Assembly: GCA_947496695.1 (NCBI GenBank)
Contig: CANMEI010000009.1
Coordinates: forward strand, 113,553 to 177,552
DNA length: 64,000 nucleotides
Direction of reading: 5' to 3'
Origin: an uncultured Cellulophaga sp.
GTDB lineage: Bacteria > Bacteroidota > Bacteroidia > Flavobacteriales > Flavobacteriaceae
A model generated the notes under the pieces. The model had not been told where the DNA came from, searched no databases, and saw nothing but the letters and a program-made list of their open reading frames with translations. This document shows, piece by piece, positions 35,509-44,621 of this stretch. Within the stretch, counting starts at the first letter, position 1, and each line of letters opens with the position of its first letter. The position numbers were made by a program, and so were the translations under genes.

Positions 35509-36213
35509 TTATTGAAGGTGTAAAACGTCTTTCATGTTAAAAACACCATGCTTACCTATAATCCATTCTGCAGCTATAACGGCACCTAAAGCAAAACCTT
35601 CTCTGTTGTTTGCAGTGTGTTTAATATCAATACTATCAACAGGGCTGTTGTAGCTTACAGTGTGTGTGCCTGGCACATCAGCTTCTCTAATGGCTTTAAT
35701 TGGTAAAGAATGTTCTTTGGTAGCTTTGTCTAACTCCCAATTAGTATAACCAGTATTTTTGATAACACCTTCAGCTAATGTTATAGCTGTTCCACTAGGT
35801 GCATCTAATTTTTTAGTATGATGTATTTCTTCTAAAGAAACATTATAGTCTCTTAGATTTGCCATTATTTTAGCTAAATGCTCATTTAACTCAAAAAACA
35901 AATTAACACCTAGGCTAAAGTTTGAAGCATAAATAAAAGCACCATTGTTTTCATTACAAAGGCCTACAGCATTATCATATTTATCTAACCAACCTGTTGT
36001 GCCAGAGATTATAGGGGTGTTGTTTTCTAAACAGGTTTTAATGTTGTTAAACGCAGCTTCTGGTTGGCTGAAATCTATCGCTACATCTATGTTAGAAAAA
36101 TCAATATCAGTACTATCAGTATCTATTTTAGCAACAATTGTATGGTTTCTTTTTAGGGCGATTTGTTCAATCATTTTTCCCATTCTCCCATATCCAAAGA
36201 GTGCAATCTTCAT
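35509..36213 (-). CDS. dapB: 4-hydroxy-tetrahydrodipicolinate reductase
   Basis: 234-residue NAD(P)H-dependent reductase of lysine and diaminopimelate synthesis, feeding peptidoglycan. The nucleotide-binding loop is GYGRMGKMIE near the start; the catalytic signature is EEIHHTKKLDAPSGTA near 150, and ISGTTGW lies near 95. Length is slightly short of the E. coli enzyme, as usual in Bacteroidota. It sits 19 bp before lepB and three bases after the DUF5683 gene. Confidence 0.96.
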   Translation of the reverse strand: MKIALFGYGRMGKMIEQIALKRNHTIVAKIDTDSTDIDFSNIDVAIDFSQPEAAFNNIKTCLENNTPIISGTTGWLDKYDNAVGLCNENNGAFIYASNFSLGVNLFFELNEHLAKIMANLRDYNVSLEEIHHTKKLDAPSGTAITLAEGVIKNTGYTNWELDKATKEHSLPIKAIREADVPGTHTVSYNSPVDSIDIKHTANNREGFALGAVIAAEWIIGKHGVFNMKDVLHLQ

Positions 36214-36216
36214 TTT

Positions 36217-36879
36217 TTAAAATTTTATTGTTAAAGCCATTCCGTAGTTTGGTCCTGCTGTAATTTTATTATAATCCATGTAAGGTTGAAAATCAACACT
36301 TAACTTGTCATCAACATTAAATTGTTTTAAGTGTGCATCTACATTGGCATCAATAATATTTAATACATAAATACCAATAGTAACTAAGAGCATTAAATCC
36401 CTATCTTCTTGATAGTTTTCTTGAGCACTTTGTAATGCGGTTGTAGAATATTCGGGTTCTGTTAGCTCTTCATCACTGTAGGGTGCTAAATCGTAAAATT
36501 CGTCATCAGTAAAACCGGCTAATCGTCGTTTATATGCAGTTCTAAACCGTTTGTATAATTGGTTATTGTAATTGTAGGCGTAAATACTTGTACCCAATGC
36601 AGCAACTACGATTGGAATTTTCCAATAGCTTTTATTATATGCTTGACCTAATCCTGGAATTATAGCAGAATAAAAAGCTGCTTTTGCAGGAGATAAAGGG
36701 TTTATTATCTCTTGCTTTATGAAAATAGAATCTTCAACAACAACTCCTTGGCTTTTTAAATTACCTTGAATTGAGTCTAATTGTTCATCTTTTCGAACCT
36801 CTTTTTCTTCATTTTCTTGAGCAAAATTTACAAAAGATAAGACCAGAAAAAATACTAATAAAAATGTTTTTTTATTCAC
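36217..36879 (-). CDS. DUF5683 domain exported protein
   Basis: About 220 residues with a signal peptide (NKKTFLLVFFLVLSFVNFAQ). The conserved part begins with SPAKAAFYSAIIPGLGQAYNKSYWKIPIVVAALGTSIYAYN, which is the DUF5683 signature and contains a hydrophobic hairpin, and it ends in a short beta-rich tail. Function unknown. The start is not ATG: GTG at 36879 is used here, with TTG at 36882 as alternative. Both overlap the parB end, so coupling to parB is likely. The parB-DUF5683-dapB-lepB order recurs in Bacteroidota. Confidence 0.85.
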   Translation of the reverse strand: MNKKTFLLVFFLVLSFVNFAQENEEKEVRKDEQLDSIQGNLKSQGVVVEDSIFIKQEIINPLSPAKAAFYSAIIPGLGQAYNKSYWKIPIVVAALGTSIYAYNYNNQLYKRFRTAYKRRLAGFTDDEFYDLAPYSDEELTEPEYSTTALQSAQENYQEDRDLMLLVTIGIYVLNIIDANVDAHLKQFNVDDKLSVDFQPYMDYNKITAGPNYGMALTIKF

Positions 36880-37777
36880 CAAGAATTAATTTTTTGATTC
36901 GATCAAAGTCTTCTTTTGAATGAAAAGGAATAACTAATTTCCCTTTTCCTTTTTCAGTAGCTTTAGCTTCAATTTTAGTAGATAAAAATTTATTAAAAGC
37001 ATTAATGCTATTTTCTACAAAAGCAGGATTTGATGCAACCTTATTATTTGGTATTTTTTTATTGGTGGTCGGATTTTGATATTCTTTTACGGCTTTCTCT
37101 GTATCACGAACAGATAAGTTATTAGTTATGATTTTTTCGTATAAAGAAATTTGATCATCTTTCTTATCTATATTTACAAGAGCTCTACCATGACCCATAC
37201 TCAAAAAACCATCTCTAATTCCTGTTTGTATAATAGGATCTAAACGTAAAAGGCGTAAATAATTTGTTATGGTAGAACGTTTTTTACCAACACGTTCACT
37301 CATTTTTTCTTGCGTTAGTTGAATTTCATCAATTAAGCGTTGGTATGATAATGCAATTTCTATAGGATCTAAATCTTGTCTTTGGATATTTTCTACCAAA
37401 GCCATTTCTAATGATTCTTGATCGTTAGCAATACGAATATATGCGGGTATAGTTTGTAAGCCTATTAATTTTGAAGCTCTAAATCTACGTTCACCCGATA
37501 CAAGTTGATATTTATTAAAATCTAATTTACGTACAGTAATAGGTTGTATAACACCTAATTCATTAATAGAAGATGCTAATTCACTTAAAGCTTCGTCATT
37601 AAAATTAGAACGCGGTTGAAAAGGATTAACTTCTATAGCAACCAAATCTAATTCGACTATATTACCAACTACTTTGTCTGCGTTCTTATCAGATGCTGTT
37701 TTAATATCATTTTCAGGATCTTTAAGTAATGCAGATAAACCTCTTCCTAACGCTTGCTTATGTGTTGCTTTCGCCAT
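36872..37777 (-). CDS. parB: Chromosome partitioning protein ParB
   Basis: 301-residue CTP-dependent DNA clamp that loads at parS and acts with ParA to segregate the replication origin. Seen: LVAIEVNPFQPRSNF, the CTPase/box II motif VSGERRFRASKLIG near 115, ENIQRQDLDPIEIA, and the helix-turn-helix TQEKMSERVGKKRSTITNYLRLLRL near 175. It lies three bases after parA. No canonical parS palindrome was found in the window, so loading sites are likely elsewhere. Confidence 0.96.
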   Translation of the reverse strand: MAKATHKQALGRGLSALLKDPENDIKTASDKNADKVVGNIVELDLVAIEVNPFQPRSNFNDEALSELASSINELGVIQPITVRKLDFNKYQLVSGERRFRASKLIGLQTIPAYIRIANDQESLEMALVENIQRQDLDPIEIALSYQRLIDEIQLTQEKMSERVGKKRSTITNYLRLLRLDPIIQTGIRDGFLSMGHGRALVNIDKKDDQISLYEKIITNNLSVRDTEKAVKEYQNPTTNKKIPNNKVASNPAFVENSINAFNKFLSTKIEAKATEKGKGKLVIPFHSKEDFDRIKKLILGE

Positions 37778-37780
37778 TTA

Positions 37781-38554
37781 TTATGCTGTTTCCTTATTTT
37801 TTTTCAATACTTCATGGGCTAGACTAAGATAATTTTCGGCACCTTTACTACTGGCATCATATTTTATAATACTTTCACCGTAACTTGGGGCTTCGCTCAA
37901 CCTTACATTTCTTTGAATGATGGTATCAAAAACCATTTCACTAAAATGTTTACGTACCTCTTCTACAACTTGGTTTGAAAGTCGTAATCTAGAATCATAC
38001 ATTGTTAATAACATTCCTTCTATATCCAATTCAGCATTATGTATGCGTTGTACACTTTTTATAGTATTTAACAACTTTCCTAAACCTTCAAGAGCAAAAT
38101 ACTCACACTGGATAGGTATGATAACAGAATCAGACGCTGTTAAAGCATTTAAAGTTAATAAGCCTAAAGAAGGCGCACAATCTATTAAAATATAATCATA
38201 CTTTTCTTTTAGAGCGATGATGCTTTTTTTCATCATATACTCTCTTTCTTCTTTATCAACCAATTCAATTTCAATAGCAACAAGATCTATATGTGCAGGA
38301 ATTAGGTCAACATTTGGGGATGTTGTTTTGATAATAATTTCTTCTGCACTTTTAGTATGTTCTAAAAGTTGATAGGTTCCGACTTCAATACTGTCCACAT
38401 CAATACCAAGACCAGAAGTGGCATTTGCTTGGGGGTCAGCATCTATTAATAAAACCTTTTTCTCAAGCACGCCTAGGGAAGCAGCAAGGTTTACAGTAGA
38501 TGTGGTTTTGCCCACTCCACCTTTTTGATTAGCTATGGCTATTATTTTGCCCAT
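37781..38554 (-). CDS. parA: Chromosome partitioning ATPase ParA
   Basis: 257-residue deviant-Walker ATPase that binds DNA when ATP-bound and moves ParB-parS complexes. The deviant Walker A is QKGGVGKTTSTVNLAA near 10, then LLIDADPQANATSGLG and YDYILIDCAPSLGLLTLNAL. Length fits chromosomal Soj/ParA proteins that lack an N-terminal regulator domain. It is the first gene of the parA-parB-DUF5683-dapB-lepB-WbqC-DUF6122 array. Confidence 0.97.
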   Translation of the reverse strand: MGKIIAIANQKGGVGKTTSTVNLAASLGVLEKKVLLIDADPQANATSGLGIDVDSIEVGTYQLLEHTKSAEEIIIKTTSPNVDLIPAHIDLVAIEIELVDKEEREYMMKKSIIALKEKYDYILIDCAPSLGLLTLNALTASDSVIIPIQCEYFALEGLGKLLNTIKSVQRIHNAELDIEGMLLTMYDSRLRLSNQVVEEVRKHFSEMVFDTIIQRNVRLSEAPSYGESIIKYDASSKGAENYLSLAHEVLKKNKETA

Positions 38555-38646
38555 ATTTTGTAAGTAAGTTTGATGGTAAAAATACGATTATTTACAATTC
38601 TATAAAATGTATTTTGTTAACAGTACGTGAATAAATGAACACAAAC

Positions 38647-38684
38647 TGGTTAAAAATGGTTAAAATCTTGTTTATAAACAAGAT
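38647..38684. repeat. Tandem 10-bp repeat beside a perfect 20-bp palindrome between scpA and parA
   Basis: TGGTTAAAAA/T occurs twice in tandem (38647-38656, 38657-38666), immediately followed by a perfect palindrome at 38665-38684 (half-site ATCTTGTTTA). The palindrome begins 22 bases past the scpA stop on the minus strand and is followed there by only four T. It may be a weak terminator or a protein-binding site. Confidence 0.55.
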
Positions 38685-38705
38685 GAAAGATACACAATAA
38701 ATAAA

Positions 38706-40865
38706 TTAATCGATTAAAAGCGCTAAAATTTGAATTGCAGTTTCGCTAATTTTTGTTCCTGGACCAAAAATGGCAACTGTACCTGCATCAAATAAAAATT
38801 GATAATCTTGTTTAGGAATTACACCTCCTACGATTACCATAATGTCTTCTCTTTGGTATTTGATTAGCTCGTTAATAACTTCAGGTATTAATGTTTTGTG
38901 ACCTGCAGCTAAAGAGGAAATACCTAAAATATGAACGTCATTTTCTACAGCTTGTTTAGCAACTTCTTTTGGTGTTTGAAAAAGAGGGCTAATATCTACA
39001 TCAAACCCTATATCAGCATAACTTGTAGCAATAATTTTAGCACCACGATCATGACCATCTTGGCCCATTTTTGCAATCATTATTCTAGGTCTGCGACCTT
39101 CTTGATTAGCAAAAGTGTTTGCTAAATCTTTAGCCTTTAAAAAGGTTTCGTTATTTTTTACTTCTTTTGAATACACTCCTGTAAATGAGTTGATTTTAGA
39201 TTTGTGTCTTGTGAATACAACCTCTAAAGCATCACTAATTTCGCCTAATGTAGCTCTTGCTTTAGCGGCTTCAATAGCTAAAGCTAATAAATTTTCACTT
39301 GTTAGTGTGTTTTTATGATCCGAATTTAATTGTTCAATTTCTTTGGCAGCAAAGGTTAGTTTATTTAGTGTTTTAGTTACTTTTTCTTGGTTTCTATGCG
39401 CTTTTATTTTTTTTAAACTTTCTAATTGTTGCTTGCGAACCTCATTATTGTCAACTTCTAATATTGATAGAGGTTCTTCTTTATCAAGTTGATAGCAATT
39501 TAAACCTATTATTTTATCTCGGTTTGTGTCAATTTTGGCTTGTTTTTTTGTAGCAGCCTGTTCAATTCTCATTTTTGGAATACCTGCATCAATAGCTTTG
39601 GTCATACCGCCTAATTCTTCAATTTCTTCAATTAACTGCCACGCTTTTTGCGAAATTTCATGTGTTAGTGATTCTATATAATAACTGCCAGCCCAAGGAT
39701 CAACCGTTTTGGTTATTTTGGTTTCTTCTTTTATGAATAGTTGCGTGTCTCTTGCAATTTTAGCAGAAAAATCAGTAGGCAAGGCAATAGCTTCATCTAA
39801 AGCATTCGTGTGTAAGCTTTGGGTTCCGCCCGATATTGCGGCCATTGCTTCAATAGTAGTACGAGCTACATTATTAAAAGGGTCTTGTTCGGTTAAGCTC
39901 CAACCACTAGTTTGACAGTGTGTGCGTAATTTAAGAGATTTTTCATTTTTTGGTTTGAATTGCTTTACTAGTTTAGCCCAAAGCATTCTCGCAACTCTAA
40001 GTTTTGCGATTTCCATAAAATGATTCATGCCAATTCCCCAAAAGAAAGAAAGTCGAGGAGCAAAATCATCAATATCTAAGCCTGCTTTTATTCCTGTTCT
40101 AATGTATTCAAGCCCATTTGCTAAGGTGTATGCTAGTTCAATATCAGCAGTGGCACCAGCTTCTTGTATATGATAACCAGAAATGCTAATGCTATTAAAT
40201 TTAGGCATGTTTTTACTGGTGTAATTGAAAATAGCAGCAATAATTTGCATGGATGGTGTTGGCGGATAAATATATGTATTACGCACCATAAACTCTTTTA
40301 AAATATCATTTTGTATAGTGCCAGATAATTGTTCTTGGGGAACACCTTGCTCTGCTGCTGCTGCAATAAAAAATGCTAAAATTGGTAATACAGCACCGTT
40401 CATAGTCATAGAAACTGATATTTTGTTTAAAGGAATACCCTCAAACAAAGTTTTCATGTCTTCAATGGTGTCAATTGCAACACCAGCTTTGCCTACATCA
40501 CCAACTACACGTTCATGATCACTGTCATAACCTCTATGTGTTGGTAAATCAAAGGCTACAGAAAGCCCTTTTTGTCCAGCTTTTAAATTTCGTTTGTAAA
40601 AAGCATTACTTTCTTCGGCTGTTGAAAAACCAGCATATTGTCTAACAGTCCATGGTTTTTGTACATACATTGTACTGTACGGCCCTCTAAGAAAAGGAGG
40701 TATGCCTGCACCAAAATTTATATGTTTAAAATTTTCGGTATCTTTTTTTTGGTAAATAGATTTTATATTAATGCCTTCCGCAGTTTCAAATAAAGTAGTT
40801 TCTTTATTCTTAACTTCGTTTTTTATTGGTTTTAGGGTGATATGTTGAACATTTTTTCTATTCAT
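38706..40865 (-). CDS. scpA: Methylmalonyl-CoA mutase large subunit
   Basis: 719-residue B12-dependent subunit interconverting (R)-methylmalonyl-CoA and succinyl-CoA. A catalytic barrel (about 40-480) has [21 protein letters not shown] and [16 protein letters not shown]. The C-terminal cobalamin domain (about 585-719) carries DxHxxG as [11 protein letters not shown], then the SL and GG motifs. I start at ATG 40865; a GTG three bases earlier is in frame. It overlaps the small subunit gene by eight bases. No cobalamin riboswitch was recognised upstream of the operon. Likely role: propionate, odd-chain or branched amino acid metabolism. Confidence 0.96.
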   Translation of the reverse strand: MNRKNVQHITLKPIKNEVKNKETTLFETAEGINIKSIYQKKDTENFKHINFGAGIPPFLRGPYSTMYVQKPWTVRQYAGFSTAEESNAFYKRNLKAGQKGLSVAFDLPTHRGYDSDHERVVGDVGKAGVAIDTIEDMKTLFEGIPLNKISVSMTMNGAVLPILAFFIAAAAEQGVPQEQLSGTIQNDILKEFMVRNTYIYPPTPSMQIIAAIFNYTSKNMPKFNSISISGYHIQEAGATADIELAYTLANGLEYIRTGIKAGLDIDDFAPRLSFFWGIGMNHFMEIAKLRVARMLWAKLVKQFKPKNEKSLKLRTHCQTSGWSLTEQDPFNNVARTTIEAMAAISGGTQSLHTNALDEAIALPTDFSAKIARDTQLFIKEETKITKTVDPWAGSYYIESLTHEISQKAWQLIEEIEELGGMTKAIDAGIPKMRIEQAATKKQAKIDTNRDKIIGLNCYQLDKEEPLSILEVDNNEVRKQQLESLKKIKAHRNQEKVTKTLNKLTFAAKEIEQLNSDHKNTLTSENLLALAIEAAKARATLGEISDALEVVFTRHKSKINSFTGVYSKEVKNNETFLKAKDLANTFANQEGRRPRIMIAKMGQDGHDRGAKIIATSYADIGFDVDISPLFQTPKEVAKQAVENDVHILGISSLAAGHKTLIPEVINELIKYQREDIMVIVGGVIPKQDYQFLFDAGTVAIFGPGTKISETAIQILALLID

Positions 40866-42222
40866 CACCTAACCTTTTTTGTTCAATTTCTTCGGATAAT
40901 CGAGTTTCGATAATAGGTTCGAGTATCGTTTTTCTTGGTTTGTTTTTTGTAAATGGATAAATTTCAATAGCATCTTTCATTTTACTTAATGTAGATGTGT
41001 ATTTATTAATGCCTATTAAGATTTCTTTTTGATTATTAAAAAGTTCTTGTTCTTTTTTAGCACTCTCTTTTATTTTTTTCTGGATAGAATGACTTTTTAA
41101 TTGAGCTAAAAAACCACCGTTTTTTTCTAAAAGTTTGAAAAGTGTTAGTGCTTTTTCAGCTAATTGATTTGTTATTGATTCAATGTAAAAAGATCCGTCA
41201 GAAACATTCATCGTTTTATCAAAAAAACTTTCTTCTTTTAATAATAATAATTGATTACGTGCAATACGTTCAGCAAAATCATTGTCTTTGTGATAAATTG
41301 CATCATAAGATAAATTGCAAATTGTATTTGCACCACCTAATATTGCAGACATACATTCTGTAGTTGTACGTAACATATTACTGTTATACTCATACATTGT
41401 TTTGTTTCTTTTTGAAGGTAATGCTATAATATGACAATTAGTAATACCATTATATTCGGTTGCAAGACTATTCCAAAGTAATCTTAAAGCTTTAATCTTA
41501 GCTATTTCAAAAAAGTAATTTGAGCCAATCGCTATTTTGAAATTGAATTTTATAGTTGATAGTCGAGATGTAGGGATGTTATTTAAATATTCATTTGCAT
41601 GCGCTATAGTATATGCAAGTTGTTGTGTAATGTTAGCACCCGAATTTTGATAATTTGTAGTATCAATAGTTATATTGTCACAATGCGCTATGGTTTCAGA
41701 AAATAAATTAAAATCACTTTCATAGTTACTATACCAATTTCCGTTTTTTGCTAAATGATTGATTATGTCAAAATTATAATAGAAATTAGCGTTCTGCTCT
41801 GTTTTAATTTTATCTAGACTTATAATATAACTAGATGATAGAAATTGAAAATTGAAGTGAATATTTATGTTTTCTAAATCGATATTTTTTAAAAGAATAG
41901 CACAATCTATTTCATTAGAAGGAATCGTGAAAATTAAACTTTCAATTCCTTTTTTTAAAAGATTTACAGCCTTAAGGTTTGCTTTTTCGGTATTGCCGAC
42001 AAATATTGTTTGTGCAATATGCCAAGTATTTGTTTGTGGTTGTGATGTTTCAGTTGTATTTAAATCTTCAGCAGTATAAAATGGTTTAACTTTTATGCCT
42101 TCGGGTGATTCCCAAATTAAATTTTCGTTATAATCTTTACCTTTTAGTTCAAATTGAATTTTCTGTTTCCATTGTTTTGCGGAAACTTCTGAAAATTCGC
42201 TAAAAAGGTTTTTATTATTCAT
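40858..42222 (-). CDS. mutA: Methylmalonyl-CoA mutase small subunit
   Basis: 454-residue partner of the large subunit. It keeps the barrel fold ([18 protein letters not shown] near 38, [51 protein letters not shown] near 285-335) but ends before any cobalamin-binding domain, so it is non-catalytic and structural. It is shorter than the about 615-residue subunits of actinobacteria and Porphyromonas, which have a degenerate B12 domain. It overlaps ftsB-like gene by eight bases and the large subunit gene by eight. Confidence 0.93.
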   Translation of the reverse strand: MNNKNLFSEFSEVSAKQWKQKIQFELKGKDYNENLIWESPEGIKVKPFYTAEDLNTTETSQPQTNTWHIAQTIFVGNTEKANLKAVNLLKKGIESLIFTIPSNEIDCAILLKNIDLENINIHFNFQFLSSSYIISLDKIKTEQNANFYYNFDIINHLAKNGNWYSNYESDFNLFSETIAHCDNITIDTTNYQNSGANITQQLAYTIAHANEYLNNIPTSRLSTIKFNFKIAIGSNYFFEIAKIKALRLLWNSLATEYNGITNCHIIALPSKRNKTMYEYNSNMLRTTTECMSAILGGANTICNLSYDAIYHKDNDFAERIARNQLLLLKEESFFDKTMNVSDGSFYIESITNQLAEKALTLFKLLEKNGGFLAQLKSHSIQKKIKESAKKEQELFNNQKEILIGINKYTSTLSKMKDAIEIYPFTKNKPRKTILEPIIETRLSEEIEQKRLGDE

Positions 42223-42547
42223 CTTCTACTGGTTTGATGCTGTCTTGGTATTCGATTAAATAAATTTCTTCATTTTTTTTCTTCAAATAATAGTTTTCTC
42301 TAGCAAATTTTTGGAGCTCTTCTTTATCTGATAATTTTTCAATTATGATTTTATCTTTAGCAATTTCGCTTTTTAAATACGATTTGGTTTTCTCTAATTT
42401 ATCAATTTCTTTTTTAAGTTCTAAGTGAATAAGAAAAGAATTGGTATCAAAAAATAACATCCATACGACAAAAACCGTAAGTACTAGCACATACATATTA
42501 GTAATAATGCTAAACCATTTTTTATTCTTAAGGTCTTTGTATTTCAT
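42215..42547 (-). CDS. FtsB/DivIC-type septum formation initiator protein
   Basis: 110-residue bitopic membrane protein: short cytosolic N-terminus, one membrane helix (about 15-35, IITNMYVLVLTVFVVWMLF), then a periplasmic coiled coil (about 42-80, LELKKEIDKLEKTKSYLKSEIAKDK) and the family end LQKFARENYYLKKKNEEIYLIEY. It likely bridges FtsL and FtsQ in the division complex. It lies 33 bp after udk and overlaps the mutase small subunit gene by eight bases, so division and metabolism genes share a transcript here. Confidence 0.9.
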   Translation of the reverse strand: MKYKDLKNKKWFSIITNMYVLVLTVFVVWMLFFDTNSFLIHLELKKEIDKLEKTKSYLKSEIAKDKIIIEKLSDKEELQKFARENYYLKKKNEEIYLIEYQDSIKPVEDE

Positions 42548-42580
42548 ACAATGATTTTAACTCAACTAAGTTACTTAAAA

Positions 42581-43189
42581 TTAAAGTAGTTTTTCGTTAA
42601 TTATACTCTTTACAATTTCAACAGCTACAGTGTTGTATTTGTTATTTGGTATAATAATATCAGCATATTCTTTTGATGGTTCAATAAATTGAAGATGCAT
42701 TGGTTTTAATACAGATTGGTATTTGCTAATAGTTTCATCTAAATCCCAACCACGTTCTGTAACGTCTCTTTTTAATCTTCTAATTAATCGCTCGTCAGAA
42801 TCAGCATGTACATATATTTTTATATCGAACATTTTACGAATCTCAGGATTCGTTAAAATCAGAATACCTTCAACAATCATTACTTTGCATGGGTGTGTAG
42901 GTACCGTTTCATCGGTTCTGTTGCATTCTAAAAATGAATATACGGGTTGTAAAATAGATTTTCCGGCTTTTAGTTGGTGTAAATGCTCAATCAAAAGTTT
43001 AAAATCTATAGCACTAGGGTGATCAAAGTTTGTTTTTCTACGATCACTAATTGATAAATGCGAAAGGTCATGGTAATAAGAATCTTGAGAGATAACACCA
43101 ACTTCTTCATTAGGTAATTCATCAATAATTTGATTTACAACTGTAGTTTTTCCACAGCCAGTACCACCCGCAATTCCAATAATCAACAT
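42581..43189 (-). CDS. udk: Uridine kinase
   Basis: 202-residue P-loop kinase phosphorylating uridine and cytidine for pyrimidine salvage. The Walker A is GIAGGTGCGKTT at residues 5-16; further signatures are VISQDSYYHDLSHLSISDRRKTNFDHPSAIDF and VMIVEGILILTNPEIRKMFDIKIYVHADSDERLIRR, with RDVTERG. Length is typical. It starts the leftward operon with the FtsB-like protein and methylmalonyl-CoA mutase, and has a good promoter box 17 bases upstream. Confidence 0.95.
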   Translation of the reverse strand: MLIIGIAGGTGCGKTTVVNQIIDELPNEEVGVISQDSYYHDLSHLSISDRRKTNFDHPSAIDFKLLIEHLHQLKAGKSILQPVYSFLECNRTDETVPTHPCKVMIVEGILILTNPEIRKMFDIKIYVHADSDERLIRRLKRDVTERGWDLDETISKYQSVLKPMHLQFIEPSKEYADIIIPNNKYNTVAVEIVKSIINEKLL

Positions 43190-43206
43190 TCTTTTCTATT
43201 TTTTGA

Positions 43207-43214
43207 CAAAAGTA
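43207..43214 (-). promoter_or_regulatory. -7 promoter box (TACTTTTG on minus) for the udk operon
   Basis: CAAAAGTA on plus is TACTTTTG on minus, a full TAnnTTTG match, 17 bases from the start at 43189. No clear -33 element. Confidence 0.5.
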
Positions 43215-43327
43215 GGAATTTGAAATTGAACTCACCACAGCCATTTATTAACAATTTTGAAAGTCTTTAATAGGTTAATTTTATGTGAAATGAGGATGTT
43301 AATTAGTGTTAAGAAACTGCTTATGTT

Positions 43328-43335
43328 TATTTTTG
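43328..43335 (+). promoter_or_regulatory. -7 promoter box (TATTTTTG) for the Bcr/CflA-type transporter
   Basis: Full TAnnTTTG match, only four bases before the ATG at 43340. This predicts a leaderless transcript. Confidence 0.5.
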
Positions 43336-43339
43336 AAAG

Positions 43340-44551
43340 ATGCAAAAACAACAGGTAAAGCCTAATTTCGAATTTATAGCATTAATGGCATCTTTAATGT
43401 CTATTGTTGCACTTACAATAGATGCTTTATTGCCTGCATTATCAAATATTGGTGTCGCAATTCATAGTCATGATGCCACGGATAATAGTATGTTGGTCAC
43501 CATGATTTTTTTAGGATTGGGAGTAGGACAATTATTTTTTGGACCATTGTCAGATAGTTTTGGTCGTAAACCTATAATTTATGTAGGCTTTTCAGTTTTT
43601 ATACTTGCAAGTATAGTTTGTGTAGTAGCTCCTTCTTTAGAAATCATGATTTTTGGTCGTATACTTCAGGGTGTAGGTTTATCAGCATCAAGAACTATTT
43701 CAATTTCAATAATTAGAGATACTTATGAGGGTAATTATATGGCTAAAATAATGTCATTTGTGACAGCTTTTTTTATTTTAGTTCCAGTAGTGGCGCCAGC
43801 AATTGGGAAGATTATTTTAGATAATTTTGGATGGAGAGCTATTTTTTATTGGCAAGTACTTTTTGTAATAGTATTGTGGGTTTGGTTTAAAAAAAGGCAA
43901 CCAGAGACTTTAAAACCAGAATATAAAGTTTCATTTAACTTAACTGTTTTTAAAAATGGATTTAAAGAATTAATAAAGCATAAAGAAACATTGGCTTGTA
44001 CAATGGTTTCTGGTTTTGTAACAGGTTCTTTTCTAGTTTATTTAAGTTCAGCTCAGCATATTTTTGAAGATCAGTATGATTTAAAAGAAACCTTCCCGTA
44101 TTTATTTGCGATGCTGGCTGTTTCAATAGGATTATCAACCTTCTTTAATGGCACTTTAGTTTTAAGATATGGGATGCGTAAATTAGCATTTATTGCACTT
44201 TTAAATTTTACAGCAATACCTTTGTTGTATGTAATTTGTTTTTGGGGAGCAGAAAATCCGAGTGTAGAAATTCTTATGATATTTTTATCACTGATTTTTT
44301 TTAGTATCGGTTTTATTTTTGGTAATATGAGATCTATAGCTATGGAACCAATTGGTCATATTGCAGGTATAGGAGCGGCAATGACTGGATTTATATCAAC
44401 CATAATATCAGTGCCCATTGCAACTTTTATTTCAAGTTATGTGACAGATACAGCTTTGCCTTTATTTTTAGGTTTAAGTATTTGTGGTGCTCTGGGGCTT
44501 ACTATTTTTTCAATATTTAGGCAACCAGCCTCAGAAGTGGTTTTGGGTTAG
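43340..44551 (+). CDS. Bcr/CflA family drug/proton antiporter of the major facilitator superfamily
   Basis: 403-residue inner-membrane transporter with 12 predicted helices. The family motif GQLFFGPLSDSFGRKPIIYVGF is between helices 2 and 3, and ISIIRDTYEGNYMAKIMSFV is typical of the Bcr/CflA branch. Members export drugs such as bicyclomycin and chloramphenicol, or small peptides and cysteine; the substrate here is not predictable. Single-gene unit with its own promoter box and a shared terminator with acs. Confidence 0.92.
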   Translation: MQKQQVKPNFEFIALMASLMSIVALTIDALLPALSNIGVAIHSHDATDNSMLVTMIFLGLGVGQLFFGPLSDSFGRKPIIYVGFSVFILASIVCVVAPSLEIMIFGRILQGVGLSASRTISISIIRDTYEGNYMAKIMSFVTAFFILVPVVAPAIGKIILDNFGWRAIFYWQVLFVIVLWVWFKKRQPETLKPEYKVSFNLTVFKNGFKELIKHKETLACTMVSGFVTGSFLVYLSSAQHIFEDQYDLKETFPYLFAMLAVSIGLSTFFNGTLVLRYGMRKLAFIALLNFTAIPLLYVICFWGAENPSVEILMIFLSLIFFSIGFIFGNMRSIAMEPIGHIAGIGAAMTGFISTIISVPIATFISSYVTDTALPLFLGLSICGALGLTIFSIFRQPASEVVLG

Positions 44552-44575
44552 TTTTTAAAATTTTGATATAAAATA

Positions 44576-44605
44576 AAAACCCCTTTAAAACTTTAAAGGG
44601 GTTTT
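44576..44605. terminator. Bidirectional intrinsic terminator between the MFS gene and acs
   Basis: Arms AAAACCCCTTTAA (44576-44588) and TTAAAGGGGTTTT (44593-44605) are perfect complements with a 4-base loop. A and T tracts outside support use from both convergent genes. Confidence 0.87.
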
Positions 44606-44621
44606 GCTTTTACTCATTTAT

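Noticed and set aside
36872..36882. Frameshift between parB and the DUF5683 gene because the latter lacks ATG
   Set aside because: GTG and TTG start codons are available in frame just before the signal peptide, and both proteins are complete, so this is a normal overlap.
42548..43339. Cobalamin riboswitch upstream of the methylmalonyl-CoA mutase operon
   Set aside because: The mutase genes overlap ftsB and follow udk closely, and no B12-box-like sequence or long leader is visible upstream of udk.
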